DNA of 53,515 nt from Candidatus Hodarchaeota archaeon (GCA_016839625.1 JAEOTY010000326.1:1-53515); one strand, 5' to 3'. Positions 7,563 through 16,645 are shown, numbered from the stretch's first letter. Notes: generated by a model from the letters alone, not told the origin. Program-made: numbers and translations.

Positions 7563-10118
7563 ATGAGAGAACCAAGAAAATCAGTATATTCTCTGGTAAT
7601 AATTGTATTGTTATTTAATACTCTATATTTCTCAACTTTTTATGGTTTTCAAGCAAAACGAGATCAAGTAATAAATAACTGCAAAATTGACTCAAAACAA
7701 ATCAATAACAGGCTCACATCTTGTTATTATGAAGAACAACAAGAATCTAACATTCTCCTTTCTAAAACTGATTATCGAATAGATAAAGTAAGTGCGCCCT
7801 TGAGGTATAATAGGACGACCGCTTTGCCACTTCCTGAAATAGTAGTGTGGGGTCAAGATAGTGCTAGTACTGATTTAAATGGTATCATTTATGATGATGC
7901 AATACATCATTCTATAGATAATGCCATTTTTGAGTATGATGATAATTCTGTTAATCCAGATATCGCTTGGGGAGACCTTGATGGAGATGGTCTCTTGGAA
8001 ATGTTCCTAGTATCTACAGATGGTGATGGGGATGACTTAAATGCCTGGATGTTTAATGATTATTTCACAGGTTACGACAGATTTGCAATCTCTAATAATG
8101 ATGATAATTATGAAATGCCAACAGTAGTTTGTGGAGATTTTGATCAAAAATGGCATGATGAAGTATTCATTGCTGTATGGGATTATATAAGTCATAATAT
8201 TACAATGTATATGTGGAGATTTAATTTTAGTCCTGATCGTTCATCAATCAATTCTGTAGATCGACTTTTGGCTGAATCTATTTTTGCTGGATATACTGTT
8301 GAAAGCCTTGATTCTGCGACAGGAGATTTTGATGGTGATGGAATTCTTGAAATTGTTGTAACTTTTACATCTCTATATGTTTATGATTTTAAAGCTTGGA
8401 TCATTGATTATCAAATGGGAGACTTTGTGATTAGTTACTCATGGGATGAAAAGGATTTTGATGCATGTGGTTTTAAAACTGCAACTGGTGATGTTGATGG
8501 TGATTTCCGTGATGAAATAGTCTTTCTTGGATATGACTCCACCGATTTTGATAGAGATCTGGAAGGTTGGCTTTTTGATGATGCACTCAATAATTACCAA
8601 CAATTACACAGATGGGACAATAATGATAATTCTCAGAATGCTGATGTAGATTTAGGTGATGTTGATGCAGATGGCAAAGATGAAATTGTTTTCTTTTCAA
8701 CTGATTGGGATGGCCATGACATGAATTTATGGCTCTGGGACGATGCAGATGCTGATTATGCGGAGTTGGCTAATTCAAACATTGATGACAATTTAGGGAA
8801 AGGAGAAGTTGTTTGTGGAGACCTTGATCTAAATGGGGTTGATGAAATAATCATTGCTTCCGAGATTGCGGATGGTCCTGACCAGCTGTATCATAAAATT
8901 GTGACCTGTTTTTATGAATATGATGGTAGTAGTCTGGAATTACTTGGTGGATATAAAACTGACCGGAGAACTGCTAATCCAGTTCTTGCATTAGCTGATG
9001 TCCACCAAGATGGAGTCGTTTTAGAATATGTTGGTGAGAGTACTCCTGCCACATCAATAACAGATCCAGAAATCATGGTTGTTATAGCTGCTCCCCCCTC
9101 AATTAAAAATATTAACCAAAATTATGGTTCTTGTTGTTCATTCTTTGGTGAAGAGGGCACATCCTCTGAAACCGAATCAAAATCAGTAAGTATAACTTCA
9201 GCGGTTACGTTATCCTGGGAAGCAGAATTCATTCCAGATATTTTTTCAACAAGATTGTCTATAACATTATCCCATGCATTAGCTACTGAAATTAGTTCAA
9301 CTAAAACTGTTGCCAGAGCAACCTATTACTCCATTTCTGATAAGAATGGTATTATTTTTGCGAAAACAGACGTCAGTCATTATGATTACCAAATAAACAG
9401 TCATCCGACCAATGCAAGTGCTATTGGGGACATTGTGAAAATAAATGTACCGACTTGTTCTAGTCTTTTTAAATGGGATTTAGATTATTTTGAGGAACAG
9501 TATCCTGGGTATCATCTACAAGAAAGAGTTTTTAGTCATATACTAGGAGATGCTTCCACTTATCCTTCTTTTACTGATTATAACACTATTGTGTCTCAAC
9601 CATACTGGTATACTGATCCACTCGCAGTAGGACAAGGAACTGGGTCAATAACAGCAAGTATTACTGTTTCTGAATCACTTACAGAATCACAATCTCGTAC
9701 ATTATCCACTTCTATAGCATATGGTGTCAGCGTTTGTGGTTGGGGAATTTCCGCGAGTTGTACCTATTCATCAACAACTGCTTATGCTATAACGATAGGA
9801 GAATCCCTGTACTATAGAGGTACAGTTGGAGACATTCATGAGGATGACTATGATGAATACAAATACAACTTTGGGTTTGTTGTTTATGCTTTTGAAGATA
9901 CAGATTTGAACATGGTTTATCAGGTTATCAATTATTGGACTGAAGGTGCTAAAACTCCACCTGATGATGCAACTAGTCAAGAATCCTCTGATTCCTTAAA
10001 CAACCAATCTACTTCTCCCTCCACTGATGCCTTAGGTTTTCCTTCAGTCTATTTACTGGTAGCAGTAACAGTAATAGTTTTAGGCCTTGTAGTTATAAAA
10101 AAGAAAAAAAATGAGTAG
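7563..10118 (+). CDS. Large membrane-anchored surface protein with FG-GAP/VCBS-type repeats
   Basis: This 851-residue protein begins with a hydrophobic segment (SLVIIVLLFNTLYFSTFYG) that acts as signal or anchor and ends with a second one (YLLVAVTVIVLGLVVI) followed by a Lys-rich tail, so the bulk should be extracellular. Between about residues 135 and 440 there are at least five repeats with calcium-loop motifs such as GDLDGDGLLE, GDFDGDGILEIVV, GDVDADGKDEIVF and GDLDLNGVDEI, as in FG-GAP/integrin-like propellers. Residues about 500-800 are Ser/Thr-rich beta structure of unknown type, with a few cysteines that could form disulfides. Adhesion or substrate binding is the likely role. It is followed by a hairpin terminator. 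Confidence 0.75.
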   Translation: MREPRKSVYSLVIIVLLFNTLYFSTFYGFQAKRDQVINNCKIDSKQINNRLTSCYYEEQQESNILLSKTDYRIDKVSAPLRYNRTTALPLPEIVVWGQDSASTDLNGIIYDDAIHHSIDNAIFEYDDNSVNPDIAWGDLDGDGLLEMFLVSTDGDGDDLNAWMFNDYFTGYDRFAISNNDDNYEMPTVVCGDFDQKWHDEVFIAVWDYISHNITMYMWRFNFSPDRSSINSVDRLLAESIFAGYTVESLDSATGDFDGDGILEIVVTFTSLYVYDFKAWIIDYQMGDFVISYSWDEKDFDACGFKTATGDVDGDFRDEIVFLGYDSTDFDRDLEGWLFDDALNNYQQLHRWDNNDNSQNADVDLGDVDADGKDEIVFFSTDWDGHDMNLWLWDDADADYAELANSNIDDNLGKGEVVCGDLDLNGVDEIIIASEIADGPDQLYHKIVTCFYEYDGSSLELLGGYKTDRRTANPVLALADVHQDGVVLEYVGESTPATSITDPEIMVVIAAPPSIKNINQNYGSCCSFFGEEGTSSETESKSVSITSAVTLSWEAEFIPDIFSTRLSITLSHALATEISSTKTVARATYYSISDKNGIIFAKTDVSHYDYQINSHPTNASAIGDIVKINVPTCSSLFKWDLDYFEEQYPGYHLQERVFSHILGDASTYPSFTDYNTIVSQPYWYTDPLAVGQGTGSITASITVSESLTESQSRTLSTSIAYGVSVCGWGISASCTYSSTTAYAITIGESLYYRGTVGDIHEDDYDEYKYNFGFVVYAFEDTDLNMVYQVINYWTEGAKTPPDDATSQESSDSLNNQSTSPSTDALGFPSVYLLVAVTVIVLGLVVIKKKKNE

Positions 10119-10128
10119 TAATGGTTTT

Positions 10129-10152
10129 AAGGAGGACATCTCCTTCTTTTTT
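10129..10152 (+). terminator. Intrinsic-type hairpin terminator after the surface protein
   Basis: AAGGAG (10129-10134), loop GACAT and CTCCTT (10140-10145) form a 6-bp stem followed directly by a CTTTTTTC tract, 11 bp after the stop of the FG-GAP protein. Confidence 0.6.
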
Positions 10153-10287
10153 CTACCTTTAATTCCTTGTTTAATTCCTTCTAACTTAGATTTCAATTTT
10201 CGGTTGAAAAGAATAACAATGTTATACTTATACGATTTGAACTTATTATGTCGTCAAACGGGAGTTAGTTATTTTCTTTGTAAAGGT

Positions 10288-10450
10288 CAGATTGACCTCA
10301 AATTAGCGGAAGAAGCTATTACAAAAAACACTATAGCAATAATAGGGGTAGCAGAAACGACAGCTTTTGGAACTATTGACCCTCTAATTGATCTTAATGC
10401 AACATGTCTAAACCATCAATTTGACCTGCACCTTGATGCTGCATTTGGAA
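10288..10450 (+). pseudogene. Decayed fragment of an MfnA-like decarboxylase gene
   Basis: About 165 bp reads as QIDLKLAEEAITKNTIA and on to LHLDAAFG, nearly identical to residues around 145-200 of the decarboxylase at 5665-6810, and the DNA is clearly similar by eye (roughly 85%). It begins and ends abruptly inside the domain, lacks the PLP lysine, and sits in an ORF (10111-10524) whose other parts are unrelated. A partial duplication or recombination relic is the simplest explanation. One motif residue differs (AGTT became AETT). Confidence 0.75.
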
Positions 10451-10483
10451 GAGATATTATTTTAATCACGGAGAGAAGAAAAA

Positions 10484-10645
10484 ATGAGTTTTACTATGGA
10501 AAAGATTGCCTATCTCTCGGGTGAAAAACTGATTCGAGTTATTTCTAATTGTGGAGTAGCTTATGAGGGTGTGGTAACCGATGTTTATGATAAAATACTT
10601 GTTTTAGAGAATGATGATCGGAGATCCTTTATTGGCTTGAATTAG
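10484..10645 (+). CDS. Tiny Sm-like/beta-barrel ORF, possibly truncated
   Basis: A 53-codon ORF starts at ATG 10484 after GGAGAG (10470-10475) and encodes a sequence whose middle (GEKLIRVISNCGVAYEGVV, then DVYDKILVLEND) has the strand-turn pattern of LSm/Hfq-like small beta-barrels. It stops at a TAG in 10643-10645, before the last strand such a barrel needs. In another frame the following DNA reads DEIVFISEILKRTGNGKRI up to 10764, which would make a plausible missing end. The gene may therefore be broken by an indel, or be a short intact protein. It follows the decarboxylase fragment immediately. Confidence 0.45.
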   Translation: MSFTMEKIAYLSGEKLIRVISNCGVAYEGVVTDVYDKILVLENDDRRSFIGLN

Positions 10646-10778
10646 AGCTCAAAAATCTCCAATCGCACCGCTTCAAAGATGAAATAGTTTTCATTTCAGA
10701 AATCTTAAAAAGAACTGGAAATGGAAAAAGAATTAATAGAATGAAAGAGAAAACACACCTAGCATAATCTAAAAGGGA

Positions 10779-11330
10779 ATGCTGTTGCTAACAAAAGACA
10801 AATTAAATCAGCTATCTGAAGAAGAACTTGAAAAACTCTATCAACAAAAAAAGGCTGATTATGATCAAAAAATCGCAAAAAATCGGCGAATTCGAGGGTT
10901 ATTACAACGGAAATTAGATTCCAAAACAGAAATTGTAAATAATCTCCAAAACAAGATCGATGATTTTCTTGCAGCACATCCTGAAGTCGCCAAACAAGAC
11001 TTTGACGACCAAGAACAAAATCCTGCAGAATTAACGAAATTGATTCAAGAACAACGAGAATCTCTCTCAGGTCTTCAAACGAAAAAGTTGAATATTGAGA
11101 GAACCATAACAGAGACAGCAAACCATATTGAACGACAAAAAGCATTGGAGGAGCGACTTCAACACGAAATTGAGCGTTTATATTCTCAATTTGATGAACT
11201 TTCTAATGATAATGAAGATGCTGAGCAGTTGGAACTTAATCGAGTTACCCGAGAAATCCAATCTGCCCAAGACGAACTTGATTCAATACAGAACGAGATT
11301 GAAGAAATACGTGGAAAAATAAACCAATAA
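10779..11330 (+). CDS. Coiled-coil protein (183 residues)
   Basis: Almost the whole protein is a heptad-like, Glu/Lys/Gln-rich helix, beginning LTKDKLNQLSEEELEKLYQ and ending EIEEIRGKINQ, with a short break near PEVAKQDFDDQEQNP (about residues 70-85). No other domain or motif is visible. It starts at ATG 10779 after AAAAGGGA. The next gene begins 13 bp downstream and is also coiled coil, so the two probably form one operon and perhaps one complex. A structural or scaffolding role is plausible; no family is recognised. Confidence 0.6.
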   Translation: MLLLTKDKLNQLSEEELEKLYQQKKADYDQKIAKNRRIRGLLQRKLDSKTEIVNNLQNKIDDFLAAHPEVAKQDFDDQEQNPAELTKLIQEQRESLSGLQTKKLNIERTITETANHIERQKALEERLQHEIERLYSQFDELSNDNEDAEQLELNRVTREIQSAQDELDSIQNEIEEIRGKINQ

Positions 11331-11343
11331 GGATAAGACTATA

Positions 11344-12324
11344 GTGTCATCGCGTATTAATGAAATTATTGATCTAGAAGAACGTTTGAAGCAAGAGACT
11401 ACATCTCATATTCAATTAAAGGCAGATTTATCCCGTAAGATTGCTGAATTAACCAATGAGGAAACAGCATTATCCGAACAATTAACCACTTTTCAAGAAA
11501 GCATATCTGCAAAAGAATCGAAAGAAAGTAAAGACTCAATTGATATTACAAACCTAATTCAGATAAAATCGCAATTAGAAGATGAAATAACTAAATTAAA
11601 GGCAGAGATTGATCCATTAGAGCAAAACCTCACTCAATTGTCAACTGAAAGCAGTATAATCGATTCAAAAATTGAAGTATTAACACAGAAACAAGAAGAA
11701 CAAGAAAAAGAAATAACTATAACTGAACAAAAACGTGCAAAAACGAAAATCGTCAGCAAAAAGATCCAAAATGAAGAACAGAGGCTTAATAAAATTAACA
11801 ACCAAATTAAACAACAAAAAGAAATGAAAAATAACCTTCAAACATTTCTGAAGGCATTGGAGTCTATTTATCAGGTTATCAGTACTTATTCACCTCTCGT
11901 GGATTCGGAGAATGAACCACTCCCTCCTAATTTAACGGAAGAAGTCTATAAACAAATAATTCAGTCAAAGAATGGTTTTGATGAAGCTCAAACCAAGTTT
12001 GATCCAAATAATTTAGTCCCTTTTTTGGTTGATGCGGACAAATCGTACCAAAATATTGTCGCAGCTTTTATTAAATTGTGTGAAAACGTTCCAGACTCGT
12101 TGTTAGAGCAAGAGTTCAGTGAACAACTCCTCACCCTTGTGAATAAAGGTTTTCCTTTAAACACTCGTCACTTAAACGCAGTTCAATCAATGATTTCGAA
12201 ACTTGAGAAAGGTGTTGAAATCGCTCCATTAGCATCTTTTTCAAATGAGATTCAGAAGTACTTCGTTGAGAATCTCACATATCTTCGCATAACAGGGATA
12301 GTTTTAGAACCTCCCCCTTCTTAA
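11344..12324 (+). CDS. Coiled-coil protein with C-terminal helical domain
   Basis: Residues 1 to about 180 form a long coiled coil (for example LEDEITKLKAEIDPLEQNL and KIQNEEQRLNKINNQIKQQK), like the arms of SMC-type or tethering proteins, but no ATPase motifs are present. Residues about 180-326 look globular and helical (FLKALESIYQVISTYSPLV, then VPFLVDADKSYQNIVAAFI). The start is a GTG at 11344, preceded by AAGGATAAG, 13 bp after the previous coiled-coil gene. The family is not recognised; a partner of the upstream protein is likely from spacing and similar composition. Confidence 0.6.
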   Translation: MSSRINEIIDLEERLKQETTSHIQLKADLSRKIAELTNEETALSEQLTTFQESISAKESKESKDSIDITNLIQIKSQLEDEITKLKAEIDPLEQNLTQLSTESSIIDSKIEVLTQKQEEQEKEITITEQKRAKTKIVSKKIQNEEQRLNKINNQIKQQKEMKNNLQTFLKALESIYQVISTYSPLVDSENEPLPPNLTEEVYKQIIQSKNGFDEAQTKFDPNNLVPFLVDADKSYQNIVAAFIKLCENVPDSLLEQEFSEQLLTLVNKGFPLNTRHLNAVQSMISKLEKGVEIAPLASFSNEIQKYFVENLTYLRITGIVLEPPPS

Positions 12325-12329
12325 TTAGA

Positions 12330-12779
12330 TCAACCTTCCTTTGTTGAATCGATGATCTGTTTTGCTAAGTTAACAGCTGAGATTACAACGTCAGTACATT
12401 TTTCCCGCCTTCCAGGCATTTCAAAATCTATTTCACCCTCATTCTCCATAAATTTAGCCATTAAATCAAAACACTTTAGTGTTCCAAATTTATCTTTAAT
12501 ATTGCTTTTAAATAAATCAGTTCTCTTCTTAATTTCTTCGTCGCTCAAACCTTTCTCGGCAAGTATTAAACTAATAGCACTTAGGGAACCAATAATAGCA
12601 CCACATATTGATCCTTCACCAACTCCACCCCCCATTGGAAGCATAGCTTTATGAAAGGGATCACACAACGGTTCATTATTAAAATAAGACAGAATACCAC
12701 AAACAGTACTTCTAGCACAATTATTTTCATTTTCCCAATATTCTAGTGTTTTCTCAACAATACTTTGCTTTTTTTCCAT
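12330..12779 (-). CDS. C_GCAxxG_C_C family redox-type protein
   Basis: The protein shows the cysteine pattern that names this family (PF09719): an N-terminal NCARSTVCGI motif, then GGGVGEGSICGAIIG, then single cysteines in TLKCFDLM and EKCTDVV. Such proteins are small and cytoplasmic, often encoded near redox enzymes, and are thought to bind a metal or carry redox-active cysteines; their reaction is not established. Length (149 residues) is typical. It is convergent with the coiled-coil gene 5 bp away. Confidence 0.85.
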   Translation of the reverse strand: MEKKQSIVEKTLEYWENENNCARSTVCGILSYFNNEPLCDPFHKAMLPMGGGVGEGSICGAIIGSLSAISLILAEKGLSDEEIKKRTDLFKSNIKDKFGTLKCFDLMAKFMENEGEIDFEMPGRREKCTDVVISAVNLAKQIIDSTKEG

Positions 12780-13014
12780 TAGTAAAGCACTCCTTTTATC
12801 TTATCAGTTTCTATTATTGATATTTTTGGTTTCATTGATTGGAATAATCATCAATTATGATATGATTTTGCTTTTAAAAAGAAATTAAATAGTTTTTTTT
12901 AAGTTTCATCAATTAGACAATATTAAAAAGTCATTTGATTAACAAATGAAGTGACCAGATAATTAATGTCATTTGAAGAGAGATACATCCGATGTTTTCA
13001 AGAGAGAGGGGATT

Positions 13015-14178
13015 TCATTGGTTAAGATACGTTCTGATGCGTTCAAATGCTTCTCGGATCTCTTCTATTGAGCGAGAAAAGGCCACACGTAAGTAACCCT
13101 CCGCTGATTGGCCAAAAGCAGTACCAGGAGCCAAACAAACATTAGCTTTCATTAAAATGTCTTCTGCAACAAATTCTGACGGCTTATTGGTGAAATCATA
13201 TTTGACAAAACCATAAAAAGCTCCATCTATCGATTCAAGTGATAATCCATCCGTTTTCCGGATTTCTTCCATTAAGACATCACGTCGCTCAGGAAACAGC
13301 CGATTTATCAGCTCTCGTGCTAGAGCTCTCTCTTTCAAAGCAGTAACGCCAGCCCATTGACAAAAGTTTGTTGGACAGGTTGTGCTTGCTTGAATTATTT
13401 TGAGAATGCCAACCCCTAATTCAGGATTAGAAACAGTCCACCCCAAACGATATCCAGTCATACTAAATGTTTTTGCAAAACCATTTATTACAATAAGATT
13501 TTGACGCCAATCATCCAGTTCTGTCAAGAGAGTACGGGAAGGAGCGTCAATGAAAATATAATCACTGTAAATTTCATCACTAAAAATGAACAGATTGTGA
13601 TCTTCAACGAGATCTTTAAGAAAACGTATCTCTTCAGAAGTAAGGATATGTGAAGAAGGATTATTGGGGGAGTTAATCAGGATAGCTCTTGTCTTCTCAT
13701 TAGCTGCATTAGACAATATTTTATCTTGATTTAAAGAGAAATCTGATGTCATTGGGATAAAAATGCATTTAACTCCCGCTAACTGTGCCATATCTGGGTA
13801 ACTCACCCAATATGGCTCGGGAAGGATTATTTGATCCCCCCTGTTCAAAACTGCATAGAAAGACGCGAATACTCCTTGCTTACCGCCAACTGTAACCTTT
13901 ACTTCGTCATTAGGATCAATTTCCAACCCGAAATCTTCGAGATAAAGCTGACTTATAGCATGACGCAACTCAGGTATGCCTGAGCTGACTGTATAGGTCG
14001 TTTTTCCTTCTCGAATAGCCTGTATTGTTGTATTTTGTATTGCGTCAAGGGGTTGGAAATCTGGTTGCCCAACTTCGAGATGAATAACAGGGTGACCTTC
14101 TCGCTCCCTTTGTTTTGCCATTGTAAAAAATTTCATTGTTGGTGAACCTTTTAGACTTTTTATCTGGTTTGAAATCAT
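13015..14178 (-). CDS. Class I/II pyridoxal-phosphate aminotransferase (aspartate-type)
   Basis: This 387-residue fold-type I aminotransferase has the canonical order: N-terminal VIHLEVGQPDF, PNNPSS at the substrate/PLP loop, DEIYSDYIF, the cofactor lysine in INGFAKTFSMTGYRLGW, and the C-terminal substrate arginine in YLRVAFSRS. It would transfer an amino group between an amino acid (aspartate, or an aromatic or branched residue) and 2-oxoglutarate; the exact donor cannot be settled. It is transcribed divergently from the longin-like pair. Confidence 0.88.
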   Translation of the reverse strand: MISNQIKSLKGSPTMKFFTMAKQREREGHPVIHLEVGQPDFQPLDAIQNTTIQAIREGKTTYTVSSGIPELRHAISQLYLEDFGLEIDPNDEVKVTVGGKQGVFASFYAVLNRGDQIILPEPYWVSYPDMAQLAGVKCIFIPMTSDFSLNQDKILSNAANEKTRAILINSPNNPSSHILTSEEIRFLKDLVEDHNLFIFSDEIYSDYIFIDAPSRTLLTELDDWRQNLIVINGFAKTFSMTGYRLGWTVSNPELGVGILKIIQASTTCPTNFCQWAGVTALKERALARELINRLFPERRDVLMEEIRKTDGLSLESIDGAFYGFVKYDFTNKPSEFVAEDILMKANVCLAPGTAFGQSAEGYLRVAFSRSIEEIREAFERIRTYLNQ

Positions 14179-14240
14179 GTCAATTGCACTATCCTAGCCT
14201 TTCTATTAGAATAAAGAATTTTGAAGTAATTGATCGAAAA

Positions 14241-14248
14241 TTTATAAA
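14241..14248 (+). promoter_or_regulatory. TATA box for the longin-like gene pair
   Basis: TTTATAAA at 14241-14248, within AATTTATAAACAAATT, lies about 75 bp upstream of the ATG at 14322 in a divergent intergenic region. It is a good match to archaeal TATA elements. Confidence 0.4.
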
Positions 14249-14321
14249 CAAATTCGATATAGAAACTTCTATAAAGAAATACTAAAAAAGTTAGGCTTAC
14301 TTAATCAAAAGGAACGCGAAA

Positions 14322-15371
14322 ATGCAAGTAGATTCAAACTGGGCGCTCTTTGTAGAAGGTAAGAGTGTAAAATGGTCTTTCGGAAATCCTGATGAAGAAT
14401 TTTTGACATTTGTCATTAATTTCTTGACTGCATTAGCCCAAATAGGTGAAGAGTTATTCGGTCAGCACGGTATTGCACAAATTAATTTTGATGTAAAAAA
14501 ACGCGCTGGATTTCGTTCATCTGAAGTTTTTGTTGTTTCTTTAGAGAATAAATTCTTTTTGATTCTGAGTGATCCAGCTGTTACGATGAAATTAATCGAG
14601 GCGCATGGTGGTATTGCTCAAGAGGTTCAAGAAATAATGAGCGCGGTTTTAGTCGGTCAAGCAGCTATGCTTTATGCTCAATGTATCACAGAAGTCGAAG
14701 ATGAGGAAACACGAGAGTATCTTGAGTCAATTTGGCAGAACATCATCTTAGATATCTCGGACGACTATGCTAGCGCGATTGATAAGATCGTTGGAAGAAG
14801 TGCGAGTAATTTCTCTATGATTTCTTTCCATGATCTTTTATTTTTACACTACTATTTACGAAAACAGCCTGAGTTAACTCAACCAATTTCTCCTAAAGGT
14901 TGGGCACTTCTTTCCCACATGTCTGGAGGGGAAATTCCGCTTGATTATCATGTCGAGAAGGATTCTGTTGTTCTTGCTGGATACCTAGCAATTATTATCG
15001 CATTTTTAATGTCCTTATTCGATTCAAAGCCAAAGAGCTTAGTTTTTGGGACAAATTACATTCAAAGTTTAGCTTTCGTCCATGGTGAGGAGTATTTTTT
15101 GGCAATAGATACTCCTTTTAATGAATTAGTATTGAATCCGGATTTCTATGAAGACTTTCTAAATGTAAACGAAGTAGTTTTAGATGACTTACGAGAATCT
15201 CTCAAGAAAAGAATCACTGAAGAAATCCTAGAAACAAAAGCTCAGGAATTGGAGAATTTAGCTTTAGAAACCTTAATAGATAAGCACGTCATGAAAGGAA
15301 AAAAAATTAGCATCTCAAAGAAAGGAATACAAAAACGAAATATTTTCGGACGAATTTTTGGGCGATTATAA
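14322..15371 (+). CDS. Protein with two longin/roadblock-like modules (copy 1)
   Basis: I infer two copies of an alpha/beta module of longin/roadblock type. Near residues 1-100: strand WALFVEGKSV, a helix with the pattern FL.F..NFL..L..IGEELFG, then strands SEVFVVSLENKFFLIL. Near residues 195-290: GWALLSHMSGGEIPL, helix LAGYLAIIIAFLMSLF, then strands KSLVFGT and YFLAIDT. This strand-helix-strand order, with acidic-hydrophobic helices before a phenylalanine-rich hairpin, is typical of small-GTPase-associated modules common in Asgard archaea. A C-terminal basic tail (KKISISKKGIQKR) follows. There is no transmembrane segment. It is paralogous to the next gene. Fold assignment is by eye only. Confidence 0.5.
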   Translation: MQVDSNWALFVEGKSVKWSFGNPDEEFLTFVINFLTALAQIGEELFGQHGIAQINFDVKKRAGFRSSEVFVVSLENKFFLILSDPAVTMKLIEAHGGIAQEVQEIMSAVLVGQAAMLYAQCITEVEDEETREYLESIWQNIILDISDDYASAIDKIVGRSASNFSMISFHDLLFLHYYLRKQPELTQPISPKGWALLSHMSGGEIPLDYHVEKDSVVLAGYLAIIIAFLMSLFDSKPKSLVFGTNYIQSLAFVHGEEYFLAIDTPFNELVLNPDFYEDFLNVNEVVLDDLRESLKKRITEEILETKAQELENLALETLIDKHVMKGKKISISKKGIQKRNIFGRIFGRL

Positions 15372-15428
15372 TTATCAATCAGTAAGGAAAGGTTTACCCA
15401 GTTATTACTTTAATTGGATTTGATTCTC

Positions 15429-16457
15429 ATGCGAGTAGATGAGAATTGGGCTATTTTTGTTGAAGGAAAGAGAGTAACATGGTCTTTCGGAAATCCCGAT
15501 GACCAATTCTTGGAGTTCACTGTCAATTTTTTACAGGGGTTAGGTAAGATTGCTCAAGAGATTTTTGGTGAAGATTCTGTAGCATCCATCGAATCCCATA
15601 CTGGATTTAAGCTATCTGAAGTATTTATTGTATCCCTCCAGAATCAGTTTTTTTTTATTTGCTCTGACCCTGCACTTACCCTCAAACTCATTGCTGCCAA
15701 AGAAGGATTACCGGAGGCCATGGAGGAACATATTGCTGCGGTATTAGTGGGTCAAGCTTCAATTCTATTCGCACATAGTATTTCCAATGCTCAGAATGAA
15801 ACGGAGAAAGTAACCATTGAGAACAGTTTCCAGGAGATTATTTTAAATATAAACCCACTTTTAGAAGACAAAATTTCTATTATTTGCAGCAAAGCTAGTT
15901 CAAATTTTTCAGCACTATCCTTCAACGAATTATTATTGCTTCACTATTATATTCGCAGACATGAGACTCTCACAAATCGAATTGTCCCTTCAGGACTGGT
16001 ATTAATCTCTCATATTGATGGGGGGGAATTACCCTTCGCATGGAACGTTGAGAGGGATGTTGTATTAGCAGGTTATTTGGCTGTAATTATTGGCTATATT
16101 AAGACCTTATTTGGGGGATACGCTCGCAGATTAGTCTTTGGTACTCATGAATTACGAAAATTAGAATTTGTTTACGGTAATGATTATTTTCTTGCAATTG
16201 ATTCTTCATTTGCCTTTCTTTGCCAAAATCCAGAATTTCTCACTGCATTTCGGTCAGTAGATTACAGAGTTATGGAGAAGTTGGAGACACAACTTAAGGA
16301 ATTTCTCATCAGGGAAACATTAGAACTTGCTGCTGCGATCCTAGATATTCAAGATATTAACTCTATTCTTCAAGCCTATCAGGGTCTATCTGAGGATCCT
16401 TCGATGTCAATCAACGAGCAAATACGTAAGATATGGGTCATTTTATTGCTAAAATGA
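15429..16457 (+). CDS. Protein with two longin/roadblock-like modules (copy 2)
   Basis: This is a tandem paralog of the preceding gene. The N-termini align from MRVDENWAIFVEGKRV, which selects the ATG at 15429 over an in-frame TTG at 15414. Shared blocks include WSFGNPD, GFKLSEVFIVSLQNQFFFI, AVLVGQAS and, in the second half, VVLAGYLAVIIGYIKTLF and RLVFGTHELR. It lacks the basic C-terminal tail of copy 1 and ends in a hydrophobic IWVILLLK. The two proteins probably form a heterodimer or larger complex. As with copy 1, a membrane-traffic or GTPase-linked role is inference from fold resemblance. Confidence 0.5.
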   Translation: MRVDENWAIFVEGKRVTWSFGNPDDQFLEFTVNFLQGLGKIAQEIFGEDSVASIESHTGFKLSEVFIVSLQNQFFFICSDPALTLKLIAAKEGLPEAMEEHIAAVLVGQASILFAHSISNAQNETEKVTIENSFQEIILNINPLLEDKISIICSKASSNFSALSFNELLLLHYYIRRHETLTNRIVPSGLVLISHIDGGELPFAWNVERDVVLAGYLAVIIGYIKTLFGGYARRLVFGTHELRKLEFVYGNDYFLAIDSSFAFLCQNPEFLTAFRSVDYRVMEKLETQLKEFLIRETLELAAAILDIQDINSILQAYQGLSEDPSMSINEQIRKIWVILLLK

Positions 16458-16645
16458 TGTGAATTGAGATCAATTGTTATCTAATGTTTAGTTGCAAGTC
16501 AAGAGAGAAATCTCTGCACCGGTATTCCACTGAACAACACCGAGAACTGCTGGTAATTTTGAACGCACAATTGTGTACACCAAAAGCTTTATGAATAACC
16601 ATGTAATAATGAGCAACATGTTTGAAAAAGAAGGAGCCTTTCAAT

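Noticed and set aside
10111-10524. ORF of 137 codons spanning the decarboxylase fragment
   Set aside because: Only the middle resembles a protein; the ends are unrelated translation of terminator and intergenic DNA. I annotate the fragment as a pseudogene and the short Sm-like ORF separately.
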